This document shows, piece by piece, positions 8,200-16,167 of a stretch of 64,000 bases of DNA. A model generated the notes under the pieces. That model was not told where the DNA came from. It worked only from the letters and a program-made list of their open reading frames with translations, and did no database searches. The DNA lies in assembly GCF_014696105.1 (NCBI RefSeq), contig NZ_JACJPO010000023.1:1-64000 (forward strand). Reading direction: 5' to 3'. The DNA comes from Microcoleus sp. FACHB-1515. GTDB lineage: Bacteria > Cyanobacteriota > Cyanobacteriia > Elainellales > Elainellaceae. The translations under genes and the position numbers were made by a program. Every line of letters begins with the position of its first letter. Position 1 is the first letter of the stretch.

Positions 8200-9150
8200 A
8201 TGTTAGGACTGTTGACGATTTTGCTGTCTGCACTGCTGCTGACCTTTCACAATTTGACCGTCCGAGTTTTATATTCCGATCGCCTCGTTCTCGGCTGGGT
8301 TGAGCTAGGCGGATATGTGCAGCCAACTTTGCAAAATTCGTTTCTGCTAATGTTTTTGCGAATGCTGGTGGTTGTGCCGCTGATGGCCGCGATCGCGCCA
8401 AAAATCTATCCCGCCGCACAACAAGACTTTAAAGATTTGGTGACAGGCGATCGTCAATCTGCGCTGATTGCGTCCGCAGGCTGCGGCGTGCTGATGTTCG
8501 TTTACATTGCCATGCTTTATATCGCGATCGGGTCGATTCCCACTGGAATCGCGCTGACGCTGTTTTTTACTTATCCGGTGTTCACGGCGTTGTTTTCTTG
8601 GCGGTGGTTGGGCGATCGGCTGACGCAATTTCGCTGGCTGGTGATGGCAATTATTTTGGTAGGCTGTGCGCTGACGGTTCCGCCATCAGAAGCGGCCAGC
8701 AATTCTGGAGTGGCGATCGGCATTGCAACAAGTCTGGGTGCAGGCGTAATTTATGCGCTCTATACGGTTGCGGCTCAGCGGTGTTTTGCCCAAATTCATC
8801 CGGTTCCATTTACCTGGATTAGCTTTGCCATAACGCTGATTCTGTCGGGTTTGAGCTTGTTAATCATGCCGTTTCCAACTGTTGAATTGGCCTGGACTCC
8901 GTTGTGGATTGGTAGCATTTTTTCGGGACTCACGAGTTTTGCGGGACACAGCTTAAATAACATCGGCATCCGCATGGTTGGCGCGACCGCAACTGCAATG
9001 ATTGGCTCTAGCAGTCCGGCGCTAACGGCACTGATGGCTTGGGCAACGATCGATGAATCAATTGATACCATCCAAGCGATCGGAATCGGAATTGTGACGC
9101 TGGGAATTGCTTTGCTGAGCAGCGAGAAAAAGCTGGGGCGATCGAGATAG
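8200..9150 (+). CDS. EamA/DMT-family transporter
   Basis: A 316-residue polytopic membrane protein with about ten hydrophobic segments arranged as two EamA repeats, each ending in the typical GIALTLFFTYPVFTALFSW and SSPALTALMAWATIDE blocks. Members of the drug/metabolite transporter superfamily export amino acids, nucleotides or other small metabolites through the cytoplasmic membrane. The substrate cannot be told from sequence. No associated biosynthetic operon is present. Confidence 0.88.
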   Translation: MLGLLTILLSALLLTFHNLTVRVLYSDRLVLGWVELGGYVQPTLQNSFLLMFLRMLVVVPLMAAIAPKIYPAAQQDFKDLVTGDRQSALIASAGCGVLMFVYIAMLYIAIGSIPTGIALTLFFTYPVFTALFSWRWLGDRLTQFRWLVMAIILVGCALTVPPSEAASNSGVAIGIATSLGAGVIYALYTVAAQRCFAQIHPVPFTWISFAITLILSGLSLLIMPFPTVELAWTPLWIGSIFSGLTSFAGHSLNNIGIRMVGATATAMIGSSSPALTALMAWATIDESIDTIQAIGIGIVTLGIALLSSEKKLGRSR

Positions 9151-9300
9151 TCGGACGCTTTTTCGAAGCGGTATTCTGCGCCAATCGTCGAATTTTTTAG
9201 CGTTGCCATCAAAAATCCGATCGATCGCGACGATTTTGCCGTCCCAGAGTCCTCTACAATAGAAACAATAAGCATTTATCGCTAGTTTTATTTTCTCACT

Positions 9301-9774
9301 GTGACCAAACCGTCTCCGATTTGGCGTAGAGTTGCGGCTGCCGCTGGCCGCGACGATAGTTTTCTCGCCTTTATTAAAGTCATTGAAACCTTGGTCTCGA
9401 AAGCGCTGTCGCTGGCGATGGTGGCCGTGATTTTGGTGTCGGTTGTAGATTTATTTATCTACCTCAGCCGCGAACTTTTTGTCACACCCAGCGGATTTTT
9501 TACCAAAACGCTGATCGAAGTTTTTGGCTTATTTCTGAATATTTTGGTGGCTTTAGAAATTCTAGAAAATCTCACGGCTTATCTGCGGAAGCACGTGATT
9601 CAGCTTGAACTGGTGATTGTAACTTCGCTGACAGCGATCGCCCGCAAAATCATTATTTTTGACTTCACCAAAGCAACCGGAATTGAACTGATGGGCTTAG
9701 CCATTGCCACTGTTTCTTTAGCCCTCAGCTATTGGATTGTGCGGCGCACCAATGAACGCTATGGCCCTTTATAA
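9301..9774 (+). CDS. PsiE-family membrane protein
   Basis: A 157-residue membrane protein starting with GTG, with four hydrophobic segments. The motif VFGLFLNILVALEILENLTAYL followed by VIQLELVIVTSLTAIARKIIIFD is characteristic of the phosphate-starvation-inducible PsiE family. Function is poorly known; the E. coli gene responds to phosphate starvation. No Pho box was recognised upstream, and no good ribosome site is visible, so the start is tentative. Confidence 0.8.
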   Translation: MTKPSPIWRRVAAAAGRDDSFLAFIKVIETLVSKALSLAMVAVILVSVVDLFIYLSRELFVTPSGFFTKTLIEVFGLFLNILVALEILENLTAYLRKHVIQLELVIVTSLTAIARKIIIFDFTKATGIELMGLAIATVSLALSYWIVRRTNERYGPL

Positions 9775-9779
9775 ATTGG

Positions 9780-10271
9780 TCAGGTAATGTCGATCGCTAC
9801 GCCATAAGCAGTTTGCAAATCGCAGGTTTGATGGTCGGCGAGGTTTGTATCGCTCAGTTCCAAATTGTAAAAGTCAATCCGGCTTTGCTCAAAATAGGGG
9901 CCAGCGTGCCAAGTGCCAACTTCCAGCTTGATAAAGCAGTCACCGGGAATTTCAAAGGCGGCGATCGATTCCAGCGCAGGTCGATCGCTGGGCGTCGGCG
10001 GCGCAACCGCAATTAGCCAAGGCTCACCGCCGAGCGAACCGAGGCACTGGGTACACTGCCGATGGCGCGTGATGCGCGAAAAGCGGCGTCCGCGCTGAGT
10101 CAGCCGCATGATGTAGAAGCGGGGCGTGCCGCGATCGAGAACAAGCTGAGCATCTTCGCGATCGAACTGCTTGCCGTCGGGAGCGGCAACAATCACCTGA
10201 CCAAAGGGCCGAAATGCCTCAGCCGTCAATGGTTGAGCGCAAATCGATCGAATCGTGGGTGAAAAAGTCAT
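9780..10271 (-). CDS. Ureidoglycolate lyase-like protein (AllA family)
   Basis: A 163-residue cupin-type protein. TAEAFRPFGQVI near the N-terminus and GTWHAGPYFEQSRIDFYNLE near the C-terminus match the ureidoglycolate lyase/hydrolase family, which releases urea from ureidoglycolate in purine (allantoin) breakdown. The start at 10271 gives the usual family length; an open frame reaching 40 codons further upstream has no family match. No other allantoin genes are nearby, so the physiological substrate is uncertain. Confidence 0.75.
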   Translation of the reverse strand: MTFSPTIRSICAQPLTAEAFRPFGQVIVAAPDGKQFDREDAQLVLDRGTPRFYIMRLTQRGRRFSRITRHRQCTQCLGSLGGEPWLIAVAPPTPSDRPALESIAAFEIPGDCFIKLEVGTWHAGPYFEQSRIDFYNLELSDTNLADHQTCDLQTAYGVAIDIT

Positions 10272-10350
10272 TTGGGGACAGGATGAGGGATGAAGGGCGA
10301 TCCGACGCATTGGATGGCTGCATTCAAAGTAGTGGCTGCGAGGAAACGCG

Positions 10351-10382
10351 AAACCCAGCGCGATCGAGGCAGCACTGGGTTT
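10351..10382. terminator. Inverted repeat between two minus-strand genes
   Basis: AAACCCAG and CTGGGTTT form a perfect 8-base stem around a 16-base loop downstream of the gene ending at 10434. There is no strong T-run, so termination is only plausible. Confidence 0.35.
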
Positions 10383-10433
10383 TGGGGACAAGCGTTTCTA
10401 CGGTAGAAGGGTTCGATCGCCGCTCCAACCCGC

Positions 10434-10868
10434 TCACGAAGCGGCTTCCGACAAAAACTTAGTCATTGCCACATGCGACAGCACCACGTCCGGCTCAAGC
10501 TGAAGCGCTTGGCGGTATTGCTGAGTGAAGCGATTGTCTTCAGATGAGGTGAGCAAATCGCGAGCTTGATCGAGCAGCGGTTTTGCGACTTCTGCCGTTA
10601 CAGGCTCATCGGCCTTGAGCGCTTCATCGATTTGGACGACCAGTTCTGAGAGCGGATGCAGCCAGCTAAACCACTCGTCGCCAATTGCAAGCTGTAGCAT
10701 TCGATGATTGGAGACGCGACCGTGCGATCGCTCGTAGGCAATCCGCTCGGCATCTAATAAAGTTTTGTGCAGTCGCAGCAGACCCAGCCGCAAATTGCCT
10801 AAACGCTGGCGATCGGCATTATCGGCAAAGGCGGCAGTTCTGAGGCGCGACGGGCGATTCGGCGTCAT
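10434..10868 (-). CDS. Helical protein of unknown function
   Basis: A 144-residue soluble, mostly helical protein. It includes LGNLRLGLLRLHKTLLDAERIAYE and DEWFSWLHPLSELVVQIDEAL, a pattern seen in uncharacterised proteins also present in proteobacteria. AAGGAG lies 8-13 bases upstream of the ATG. It is transcribed away from the padR-like gene and may form an operon with the ureidoglycolate lyase-like gene 160 bases downstream. No known motif allows a functional call. Confidence 0.6.
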   Translation of the reverse strand: MTPNRPSRLRTAAFADNADRQRLGNLRLGLLRLHKTLLDAERIAYERSHGRVSNHRMLQLAIGDEWFSWLHPLSELVVQIDEALKADEPVTAEVAKPLLDQARDLLTSSEDNRFTQQYRQALQLEPDVVLSHVAMTKFLSEAAS

Positions 10869-10937
10869 TCGATCGACTCCTTATAACTTGAAGTTGGGGA
10901 AATCCGCTGCGGCAGCATCCGCTTGGCGGCTCCCGCT

Positions 10938-10958
10938 TGAGATTGGGGGTTAATCTCA
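10938..10958. repeat. Short inverted repeat in divergent intergenic region
   Basis: TGAGATT and AATCTCA are perfect 7-base arms around GGGGGTT. It lies between the divergent unknown gene and the PadR gene and could be regulatory. Confidence 0.3.
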
Positions 10959-11043
10959 GCATGGCAGAATTCTCAGCGGATAGACCTGACTCAGGGGTTG
11001 TTATTGACGCTAATTGAGCATTGTTGCGAGGTTTTTAGCGTCT

Positions 11044-11063
11044 TATATGACTAGTCTTATAAT
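11044..11063 (+). promoter_or_regulatory. PadR-gene promoter with overlapping operator-like dyad
   Basis: TATATGACTAGTCTTATA is an 18-base inverted repeat with one mismatched pair around a perfect GACTAGTC core. Its right end overlaps a consensus -10 box TATAAT (11058-11063), 35 bases before the ATG. A site covering the -10 box is well placed for autorepression by the PadR protein. The -35 region is poor. Confidence 0.5.
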
Positions 11064-11098
11064 AGCATAGACGTATAGAAGAAGCTATCAAAGGTCTT

Positions 11099-11647
11099 AT
11101 GTCACTTCCTCACATTATTCTGGCCTTGCTTGAGCAGCAGGAACAGACGGGCTATGACCTGAAAACAAGCTGCTTCGATCGATCGATCGCTCCGCTTTGG
11201 ACGGCAGATCAAGCGCATATCTACCGAACGCTCGATCGACTGATAGAACAAAACTGCATCGACTGCACGATCGAAATTCAGCACAACCGTCCCAACCGCA
11301 AAATCTACAAAATCACACCTGCCGGACAAGCAGAACTGCATAACTGGCTGAAGCAGCCGCAGTCGTTGCCGATCGTGCGCGAGCCGTTTTTGATGCAGCT
11401 TTTTTTGGGCGCACAGCTTGCTAACGAAACGCTGCTGGAACTGTTAAACCATCAAAAATCAGCGCATGTCGATCGATTAGCTGACTGCCAAGCCGCCGCT
11501 GCTGCGCTCAATTCGGTTTCCTCTCGCGAACAAGTTCTCCAGCAGCTTGTGCTGAATTTGTTGCAAAAACGCGAGCAGCTTTATCTCGACTGGCTAGAAG
11601 AAGCGATCGCCACCGTCAATTCACTAGAACTGACGCAAACGCCGTAA
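11099..11647 (+). CDS. PadR-family transcriptional regulator
   Basis: A 182-residue regulator. The N-terminal winged helix is typical: HIILALLEQQEQTGYDLKT, then WTADQAHIYRTLDRLIEQNCI and the wing KIYKITPAGQAELHNWL. The C-terminal half is the helical PadR dimerisation domain (Vir-like). PadR proteins usually repress their own gene and a linked transporter or detoxification gene in response to a small molecule. The only close gene in the same direction is the 2H phosphoesterase, so the regulon may lie elsewhere. Confidence 0.88.
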   Translation: MSLPHIILALLEQQEQTGYDLKTSCFDRSIAPLWTADQAHIYRTLDRLIEQNCIDCTIEIQHNRPNRKIYKITPAGQAELHNWLKQPQSLPIVREPFLMQLFLGAQLANETLLELLNHQKSAHVDRLADCQAAAAALNSVSSREQVLQQLVLNLLQKREQLYLDWLEEAIATVNSLELTQTP

Positions 11648-11723
11648 AAGCAATTTCACCGTTCACAGCGCAAAACGAAATCGATTGCAACGAAAGATCA
11701 ATCAGCGAAATGAACAGTTTGAC

Positions 11724-12302
11724 ATGAACACCACGCTCAAGCGCTATTTTGTTGCTCTGCTGTTGCCGGAGAGCTTGCAAGCCTACGCGATCGAAACCAT
11801 CGAATTGCTGCGCGATCGCTATGGGACAGGAACGGCCAAAGCCCCGCCGCATATTACGCTGGCACCACCGTTCCACTGGTCGCCCCAAGAAGTCCATCGC
11901 CTGGAAGCGCAACTGCAAACCTTTGGGCAGGCGGAACCACCTGTGAACGTGCAGATTGCCGGATTTGCTGCGTTTGCGCCGCGTGTGCTGTATCTGAACG
12001 TGGTGCGATCGCCGAAATTGCTCGATCTGCAGGCGCGGCTGACGATCGCCCTCGAATCTCACTTGGGCATTGTGGATGCACATAAGACGCGACCGTTTGC
12101 ACCACATATTACGGTGGCGTCACGCCGAATGACGCGATCGATTTTTCGGCAAGCCTGGGCGGAACTGGAGTCGCGAGCGATCGATTTTTCGTTTACGGCA
12201 GAAGCGATCGTGCTGCTGGAGCATGATGGGCGCGGCTGGCAGGTGCGGCGATCGTTCTGGCTGAGTGAGCACCGTGCAAAAAGTCAAGATTTATTGACAT
12301 AG
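11724..12302 (+). CDS. 2'-5' RNA ligase-like 2H phosphoesterase
   Basis: A 192-residue protein with the two HxTx motifs that define the 2H phosphoesterase superfamily: PPHITLAPPF (His43, Thr45) and APHITVASRR (His128, Thr130). Members include ThpR-like enzymes that hydrolyse or ligate 2',3'-cyclic phosphate RNA ends. The start at 11724 (MNTTLKRYFVALLLPE) matches the family N-terminus; 13 upstream codons remain open but have no family features. Confidence 0.85.
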   Translation: MNTTLKRYFVALLLPESLQAYAIETIELLRDRYGTGTAKAPPHITLAPPFHWSPQEVHRLEAQLQTFGQAEPPVNVQIAGFAAFAPRVLYLNVVRSPKLLDLQARLTIALESHLGIVDAHKTRPFAPHITVASRRMTRSIFRQAWAELESRAIDFSFTAEAIVLLEHDGRGWQVRRSFWLSEHRAKSQDLLT

Positions 12303-12402
12303 GCTGGACAAAAACTTTCAAAACAGTAACAATGAATACAGAAAATAAATTTATTACTTTAAAGCATGGCGATCGCTTCGCCTGCGAAAACTGGAGGAAA
12401 AC

Positions 12403-12573
12403 ATGAAACTCAGCTATCGTGGTGTCGATTACGAATACAATCCCAATCAGAAAGTTCGTGATCTCGACGCATACGGCACTTATCGCGGTGCAGAAGTTCA
12501 CTTCACGTCTCACACTCGCACCCAGTCACGCGCCACAGGCTTGAAATATCGGGGTGCAGCCTACGATCAATAG
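12403..12573 (+). CDS. DUF4278 small protein
   Basis: A 56-residue protein (MKLSYRGVDYEYNP at the start, LKYRGAAYDQ at the end). The doubled KLxYRGxxY pattern is the hallmark of the cyanobacterial DUF4278 family. GGAGGAAAAC directly before the ATG is a strong ribosome site. Function unknown. Two hairpins follow the gene, the second a clear terminator. Confidence 0.85.
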   Translation: MKLSYRGVDYEYNPNQKVRDLDAYGTYRGAEVHFTSHTRTQSRATGLKYRGAAYDQ

Positions 12574-12581
12574 AACATTTG

Positions 12582-12611
12582 GACGATCGCCAGCCTGCCT
12601 TGGCGATCGTC
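12582..12611. repeat. HIP1-built hairpin downstream of the DUF4278 gene
   Basis: GACGATCGCCA and TGGCGATCGTC are perfect 11-base arms around an 8-base loop. Each arm contains a CGATCGCC HIP1-like core. There is no T-run, so it may stabilise the transcript end rather than terminate. Confidence 0.55.
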
Positions 12612-12642
12612 ATTCCAGTTCAACCCGTGTTTTGGTGAAATC

Positions 12643-12669
12643 AGCACCCGCTTGTGGGTGCTTTTTTTT
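12643..12669 (+). terminator. Intrinsic terminator after the DUF4278 gene
   Basis: AGCACCC, loop GCTTGT, GGGTGCT, followed at once by a run of T residues through 12669. This is a textbook rho-independent terminator for the small gene. Confidence 0.85.
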
Positions 12670-13009
12670 GGGTTGCAATCCTGAACAACCGCCCTTTTGG
12701 TTCCCCTTCTCCTCATCTTGGCTGCCTACTTATAGCCTTTCCATAACAGTAAAGATGCTGGTCTAAGGATGACCGGTTGGAGATCAGCGTCTTGAGTTTT
12801 ATTGAAAATACGTTGCCATTTTGTAGCGTTAGAAGTTCATTCGATATTGCCGACGCAATGTTTTTAGTGGAGCGCTTCCGCCAGATCATGCCTTGATTCC
12901 AGATGATACTTTGACTGCGCTTACGCACAAAAATCTGACTCTGTCAAGCCGCCAAGTTCCTCGGTTGTGATAGAACAGATGGATATCTTTATTTATTAGG
13001 TGAACCGTC
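12670..13009. pseudogene. Gene-free stretch with possible decayed coding remnant
   Basis: Around 12778-12895 the plus strand reads ISVLSFIENTLPF and SFDIADAMFLVERFRQIMP before a stop. A shifted frame continues PDDTLTALTHKNLTLSSRQV up to about 12970. The two pieces look protein-like and join only through a frameshift, suggesting an old broken gene. No family is recognised. The rest of the stretch holds nothing recognisable. Confidence 0.25.
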
Positions 13010-13771
13010 ATGGAGCCGCTGAAGCTGCTGCTGATTCGTCATGCCCAATCGATCGGCAACCAGCAGCGGCGGATGCAAGGGCAAAGCGACTTTGAACTGT
13101 CGGCTGAAGGACGCGCTCAGGCAGAACGACTGGCGCGTCGCTTAGTTTCAGAAGCTCGACAGCCTGCTTATGTCTACAGCAGTCCGCTCAAGCGAGCCGC
13201 GCAAACAACCGAAATTTTGCTCGCTCACTTTTTGGCGAAACCGCTGCCGACTGTGGTGAGCGATCTGGTGGATGATGAGGAAGAAACCGAACCGCTCGAT
13301 TCCGTCCCTCTGGCTGCCGAAATTCCGATCGAATATGTCGCCGACCTGCAAGAATTTCAGAACGGCATTTTTCAGGGACTCACCTGGGCAGAAGCGCGAT
13401 CGCTCTATCCCGATTTGTGCAGCACCTTGGAATCTTCCCCAGACTGGATTCAAATTCCCGGAGCCGAATCGCTCAAGGCGGCTCGTGCCCGCGCTCGGCG
13501 TTTTGTGCTGATGCTGCTTGAGCGCCACAAGAACGGCGAACAAATTTGGATCATTACGCATAGCTGGATTTTGCAGCATTTAATTGCGGAACTGATGGGC
13601 TGCGATCGATCGTGGCGCGTTCATGCTCGCAACACGGCAATTTTTGAATTTTGGATCGATCGATCGCGCTGGCACAGAACCGATCAGAACCGTTTCAACA
13701 CTGACCTGTGGCAAATTCGCCGCTTCAATGATTGCCGTCATCTCACCTCAAACTCGTCTGGATTGGGTTGA
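13010..13771 (+). CDS. Histidine phosphatase family protein
   Basis: A 253-residue cytoplasmic protein with the phosphoglycerate-mutase-like motif LLIRHAQSIGN (catalytic His near residue 11, RHA instead of RHG) followed by LSAEGRAQAERLARRL and VYSSPLKRAAQTTEI. The second catalytic His lies in WIITHSWILQHL. An insertion rich in Glu and Pro follows residue 85. AGGTGA precedes the ATG. Substrates range from phosphosugars to phosphoproteins; none can be assigned here. Confidence 0.85.
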   Translation: MEPLKLLLIRHAQSIGNQQRRMQGQSDFELSAEGRAQAERLARRLVSEARQPAYVYSSPLKRAAQTTEILLAHFLAKPLPTVVSDLVDDEEETEPLDSVPLAAEIPIEYVADLQEFQNGIFQGLTWAEARSLYPDLCSTLESSPDWIQIPGAESLKAARARARRFVLMLLERHKNGEQIWIITHSWILQHLIAELMGCDRSWRVHARNTAIFEFWIDRSRWHRTDQNRFNTDLWQIRRFNDCRHLTSNSSGLG

Positions 13772-13943
13772 GGTTGCTGGTAGATAATCTTACCGATCGA
13801 AAGTGTCAGCTTTCAGTGAAGTTTCGGCAGTTGAAATTAAAGACAAAAGCGGCGATCGCGCTGATATTTTGCTACTGGGATACGCTTGCGGTATTGTAAT
13901 GCTAATTCGATTGAAAGTTTGCTGAGGGTTCGCTACCGCTGCC

Positions 13944-14855
13944 ATGAAAACCATGAAAACAATGGTCGATCCAATGGACGATATCGCCAGACAAGCTCGG
14001 CAGGGCAGCGTCGCGGCGATCATTCAAATTCTCAACGAAAAGCTTGCCAACTCTGGCGTTCGGACGCGAGCCATGTTTGCCGACGGTGCGCTCCAGCTTT
14101 TGTGCGAAGCGCCAAAAATCGAGCAGCTAGAGCAGGCCAGTCTGGTCGATCGCGTCCGGCAAATCCTCGAACGCATCAGCCCGCGCAACGTTCGTCGCGT
14201 CAATATCAACAGTCGAATTGTGCGCGAACAGCAGTTGCTTTGGCTTGAAGAGATTCAGCGCAATCCAGAAGATTTACTTTGGTCAGAAGAAATTACGCTG
14301 GCTCGCGGCAATCCCGTTCAGCGCTTTTTTGAAGACCGCAAAACGGCCAGAGCGCTCAAAGTTGTCAAGCCCACGCCTTCCCCTCGCGAAGAACGGGCGA
14401 AAAGGCAATTTTGGCGCGGCATTCTGGGCGGCGTCAGCTTCAGCGTGCTGCTGCTAATTCTGGGCGGCGTCGTTTACAAGTGGCTGCAAAATTCACAGGT
14501 GGCCGAAGTCGAGAACACGACGCAAGTAGCAAATGAGGCGGCCCTCAGGGGAGGCGGAGCCAGCGTGTCCACGTCGCCCGCTGCCACACCTGCTGCAACA
14601 TCTGCGGCCAGCCCAACTCCGTCTACCGACCCGTTTGTGCAAGCGGTGCGTCTAGCTGAACAAACTGCTCGCGAAGGCAAAACGGCCAAAACTTCTGCTG
14701 ACTGGCTGAATTTGGCCTCGCGCTGGCAGGAAGCATCTGATCTGATGGCGAAAGTGACGGCGCAAGATTCGCGCTACGCGACCGCACAAGATCGAATTCA
14801 AGCTTATCGACGCAACAGTGAAGCAGCACTGAAAGAAGCGCAAAGGTTGCGGTAG
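13944..14855 (+). CDS. Single-pass membrane protein with soluble N- and C-domains
   Basis: A 303-residue protein. Residues about 10-110 form a soluble alpha/beta domain (AIIQILNEKLANSGVRTRAM, then QLLCEAPKIEQLEQASLVDR) seen in cyanobacterial proteins of unknown function. One membrane helix lies near residues 155-175 (ILGGVSFSVLLLILGGVVYKW), followed by an Ala/Thr/Ser/Pro linker and a charged helical C-terminus. Several in-frame ATGs lie at the start (13944, 13950, 13953 region), so the true start is uncertain. A strong hairpin follows the stop. Confidence 0.65.
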   Translation: MKTMKTMVDPMDDIARQARQGSVAAIIQILNEKLANSGVRTRAMFADGALQLLCEAPKIEQLEQASLVDRVRQILERISPRNVRRVNINSRIVREQQLLWLEEIQRNPEDLLWSEEITLARGNPVQRFFEDRKTARALKVVKPTPSPREERAKRQFWRGILGGVSFSVLLLILGGVVYKWLQNSQVAEVENTTQVANEAALRGGGASVSTSPAATPAATSAASPTPSTDPFVQAVRLAEQTAREGKTAKTSADWLNLASRWQEASDLMAKVTAQDSRYATAQDRIQAYRRNSEAALKEAQRLR

Positions 14856-14897
14856 GCGCGATATCGTGGCGTCCCGGAACGGTCTTGAAATTATATT

Positions 14898-14940
14898 TGC
14901 AAAAGCCGCCAAATTCTCAGTTGATTTGGCGGCTTTTGCA
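14898..14940. terminator. Long perfect hairpin, probable bidirectional terminator
   Basis: TGCAAAAGCCGCCAAAT and ATTTGGCGGCTTTTGCA are 17-base perfect arms around a 9-base loop, 42 bases after the preceding gene. T-rich sequence is present at the stem base in both directions. Confidence 0.8.
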
Positions 14941-14994
14941 GTTGTGGATGAACTGGTTAAACCGAGCCGAATGCGCGAACGGCGATCGCTGTCT

Positions 14995-15037
14995 GTATCA
15001 ATCTCACCTGAAATCAAGCGCTGTACCTGTTTAAGAT
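14995..15037 (+). promoter_or_regulatory. NtcA-like box and -10 element upstream of cynS
   Basis: GTA-N8-ACC (14995-15008) is one base from the NtcA consensus GTA-N8-TAC. Exactly 23 bases later comes TAAGAT (15032-15037), a TAN3T -10 box. NtcA-activated promoters have this layout with a 20-24 base gap. Cyanate use is under NtcA in other cyanobacteria, which strengthens the reading. Confidence 0.5.
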
Positions 15038-15068
15038 CATCGCAAAACAAATCGCGCTTGGAGGCAAA

Positions 15069-15509
15069 ATGATTTCAGCAATTTCTCAAAAGCTATTGGC
15101 CGCCAAAAAAGCAAAAGGACTATCTTTTGCTGATTTAGAAAAGATGCTCGATCGCGATGAAGTTTGGATTGCGGCTGTATTCTACGGTCAAGCACGTGCG
15201 TCGGCAGAAGAAGCGCAGAAAATTTTGGATGCGATCGATCTCGGTTCCGAATTCATTGCCGACCTGACCGAGTTTCCCATCAAAGGCAGTCTTGATCCGG
15301 TGATTCCCACTGACCCGCTGATCTACCGCTTCTATGAAATTATGCAGGTGTATGGAATGCCGATGAAGGCAATTATTCACGAAAAGTTTGGCGACGGAAT
15401 TATGAGCGCGATCGACTTCACGCTCGACATTGAAAAGGAAGAAGACCCCAAGGGCGATCGCGTCAAAGTGATTATGAACGGTAAATTTTTACCCTACAAA
15501 AAGTGGTAG
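15069..15509 (+). CDS. cynS: Cyanate hydratase (cyanase)
   Basis: A 146-residue protein of normal cyanase length. It converts cyanate plus bicarbonate to carbamate/ammonia and CO2, supplying nitrogen and removing toxic cyanate in the cytoplasm. An N-terminal helix-turn-helix-like bundle ([20 protein letters not shown]) is followed by the catalytic domain. Arg87, Glu90 and Ser113 in [11 protein letters not shown] and GIMSAIDF have the same spacing as the E. coli catalytic triad. GGAGG lies 8 bases before the ATG. It is monocistronic, with no cynABD transporter beside it. Confidence 0.95.
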   Translation: MISAISQKLLAAKKAKGLSFADLEKMLDRDEVWIAAVFYGQARASAEEAQKILDAIDLGSEFIADLTEFPIKGSLDPVIPTDPLIYRFYEIMQVYGMPMKAIIHEKFGDGIMSAIDFTLDIEKEEDPKGDRVKVIMNGKFLPYKKW

Positions 15510-15544
15510 AAGATGGCCGCAATTCAATATCAAACCATGAAAAT

Positions 15545-15571
15545 AGAGCCGCCTGCTGCATGGGCGGCTCT
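15545..15571. terminator. Hairpin after cynS
   Basis: AGAGCCGCC and GGCGGCTCT form a perfect 9-base stem with a 9-base loop between the convergent cynS and the next minus-strand gene. The T-run (TTTTT) comes 12 bases later, so it is an imperfect terminator. Confidence 0.6.
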
Positions 15572-15661
15572 GGCTGGCTCTGGTTTTTCAATTGAGGGAA
15601 ACTACTTACAACTTTGTAGGGGCAATCTGACAGCAAATCACCCCTACAGGCTCGATCGAAA

Positions 15662-16066
15662 CTAGCTAGCTTCGTCAATGCGATCGGGATCGGTGATGCC
15701 CTTGAGCTTGTTCCAGAGCGGATATTCCATTTCGGTTTTCGGCACGATGTATTGACCCAATTCGACGCTTTGGTTGCCCATTGCGGTGAACTCTTGGCGA
15801 TCGCCCATCAGGTCAATATATTTTGCACCTTGCTCTAGTCGCGTTCCATGCGGCAGCACAATAATCTGCTTGAGTTCGTCGCTATTGTATTCACTCAGAA
15901 TTTCATGTAGCTCTTTGATATCGTAGGCAGTCGGCGCATTTTTTTCAGGATGAGGCGCTTCAATACCAACATTTTGACCTGCCATCGAATTGGGATGCAG
16001 ATCGCGCTCAAATTCGTCATTTTTGGCGTTTTGGGCATCGGTCGGACGACCTACTTTCTCAGTCAT
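15662..16066 (-). CDS. Small hydrophilic protein of unknown function
   Basis: A 134-residue soluble protein, acidic and rich in Asn and Glu. The N-terminus (MTEKVGRPTDAQNAKNDEF) looks disordered. The body has YDIKELHEILSEYNSDELKQI and VLPHGTRLEQGAKYIDLMG. A similar layout occurs in uncharacterised bacterial proteins. No catalytic motif or export signal is seen. It is convergent with cynS and may be co-transcribed with the glycosylase gene about 100 bases upstream. Confidence 0.6.
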   Translation of the reverse strand: MTEKVGRPTDAQNAKNDEFERDLHPNSMAGQNVGIEAPHPEKNAPTAYDIKELHEILSEYNSDELKQIIVLPHGTRLEQGAKYIDLMGDRQEFTAMGNQSVELGQYIVPKTEMEYPLWNKLKGITDPDRIDEAS

Positions 16067-16167
16067 TTTGCAACTCCACTGATTGAATTAATCACACTCT
16101 TCAAGCACTCTTTTTAAGCTATGGGCGATCGCCTCAAAAGTGCCCTATCTGTGGGGAGAAGCTGAAT

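Noticed and set aside
9151-9300. Possible gene remnant on the minus strand (DGKIVAIDRIFDGNAKKFDDW)
   Set aside because: It reads protein-like for about 35 codons but has no start, no family match and is bounded by supported genes; too short to call.
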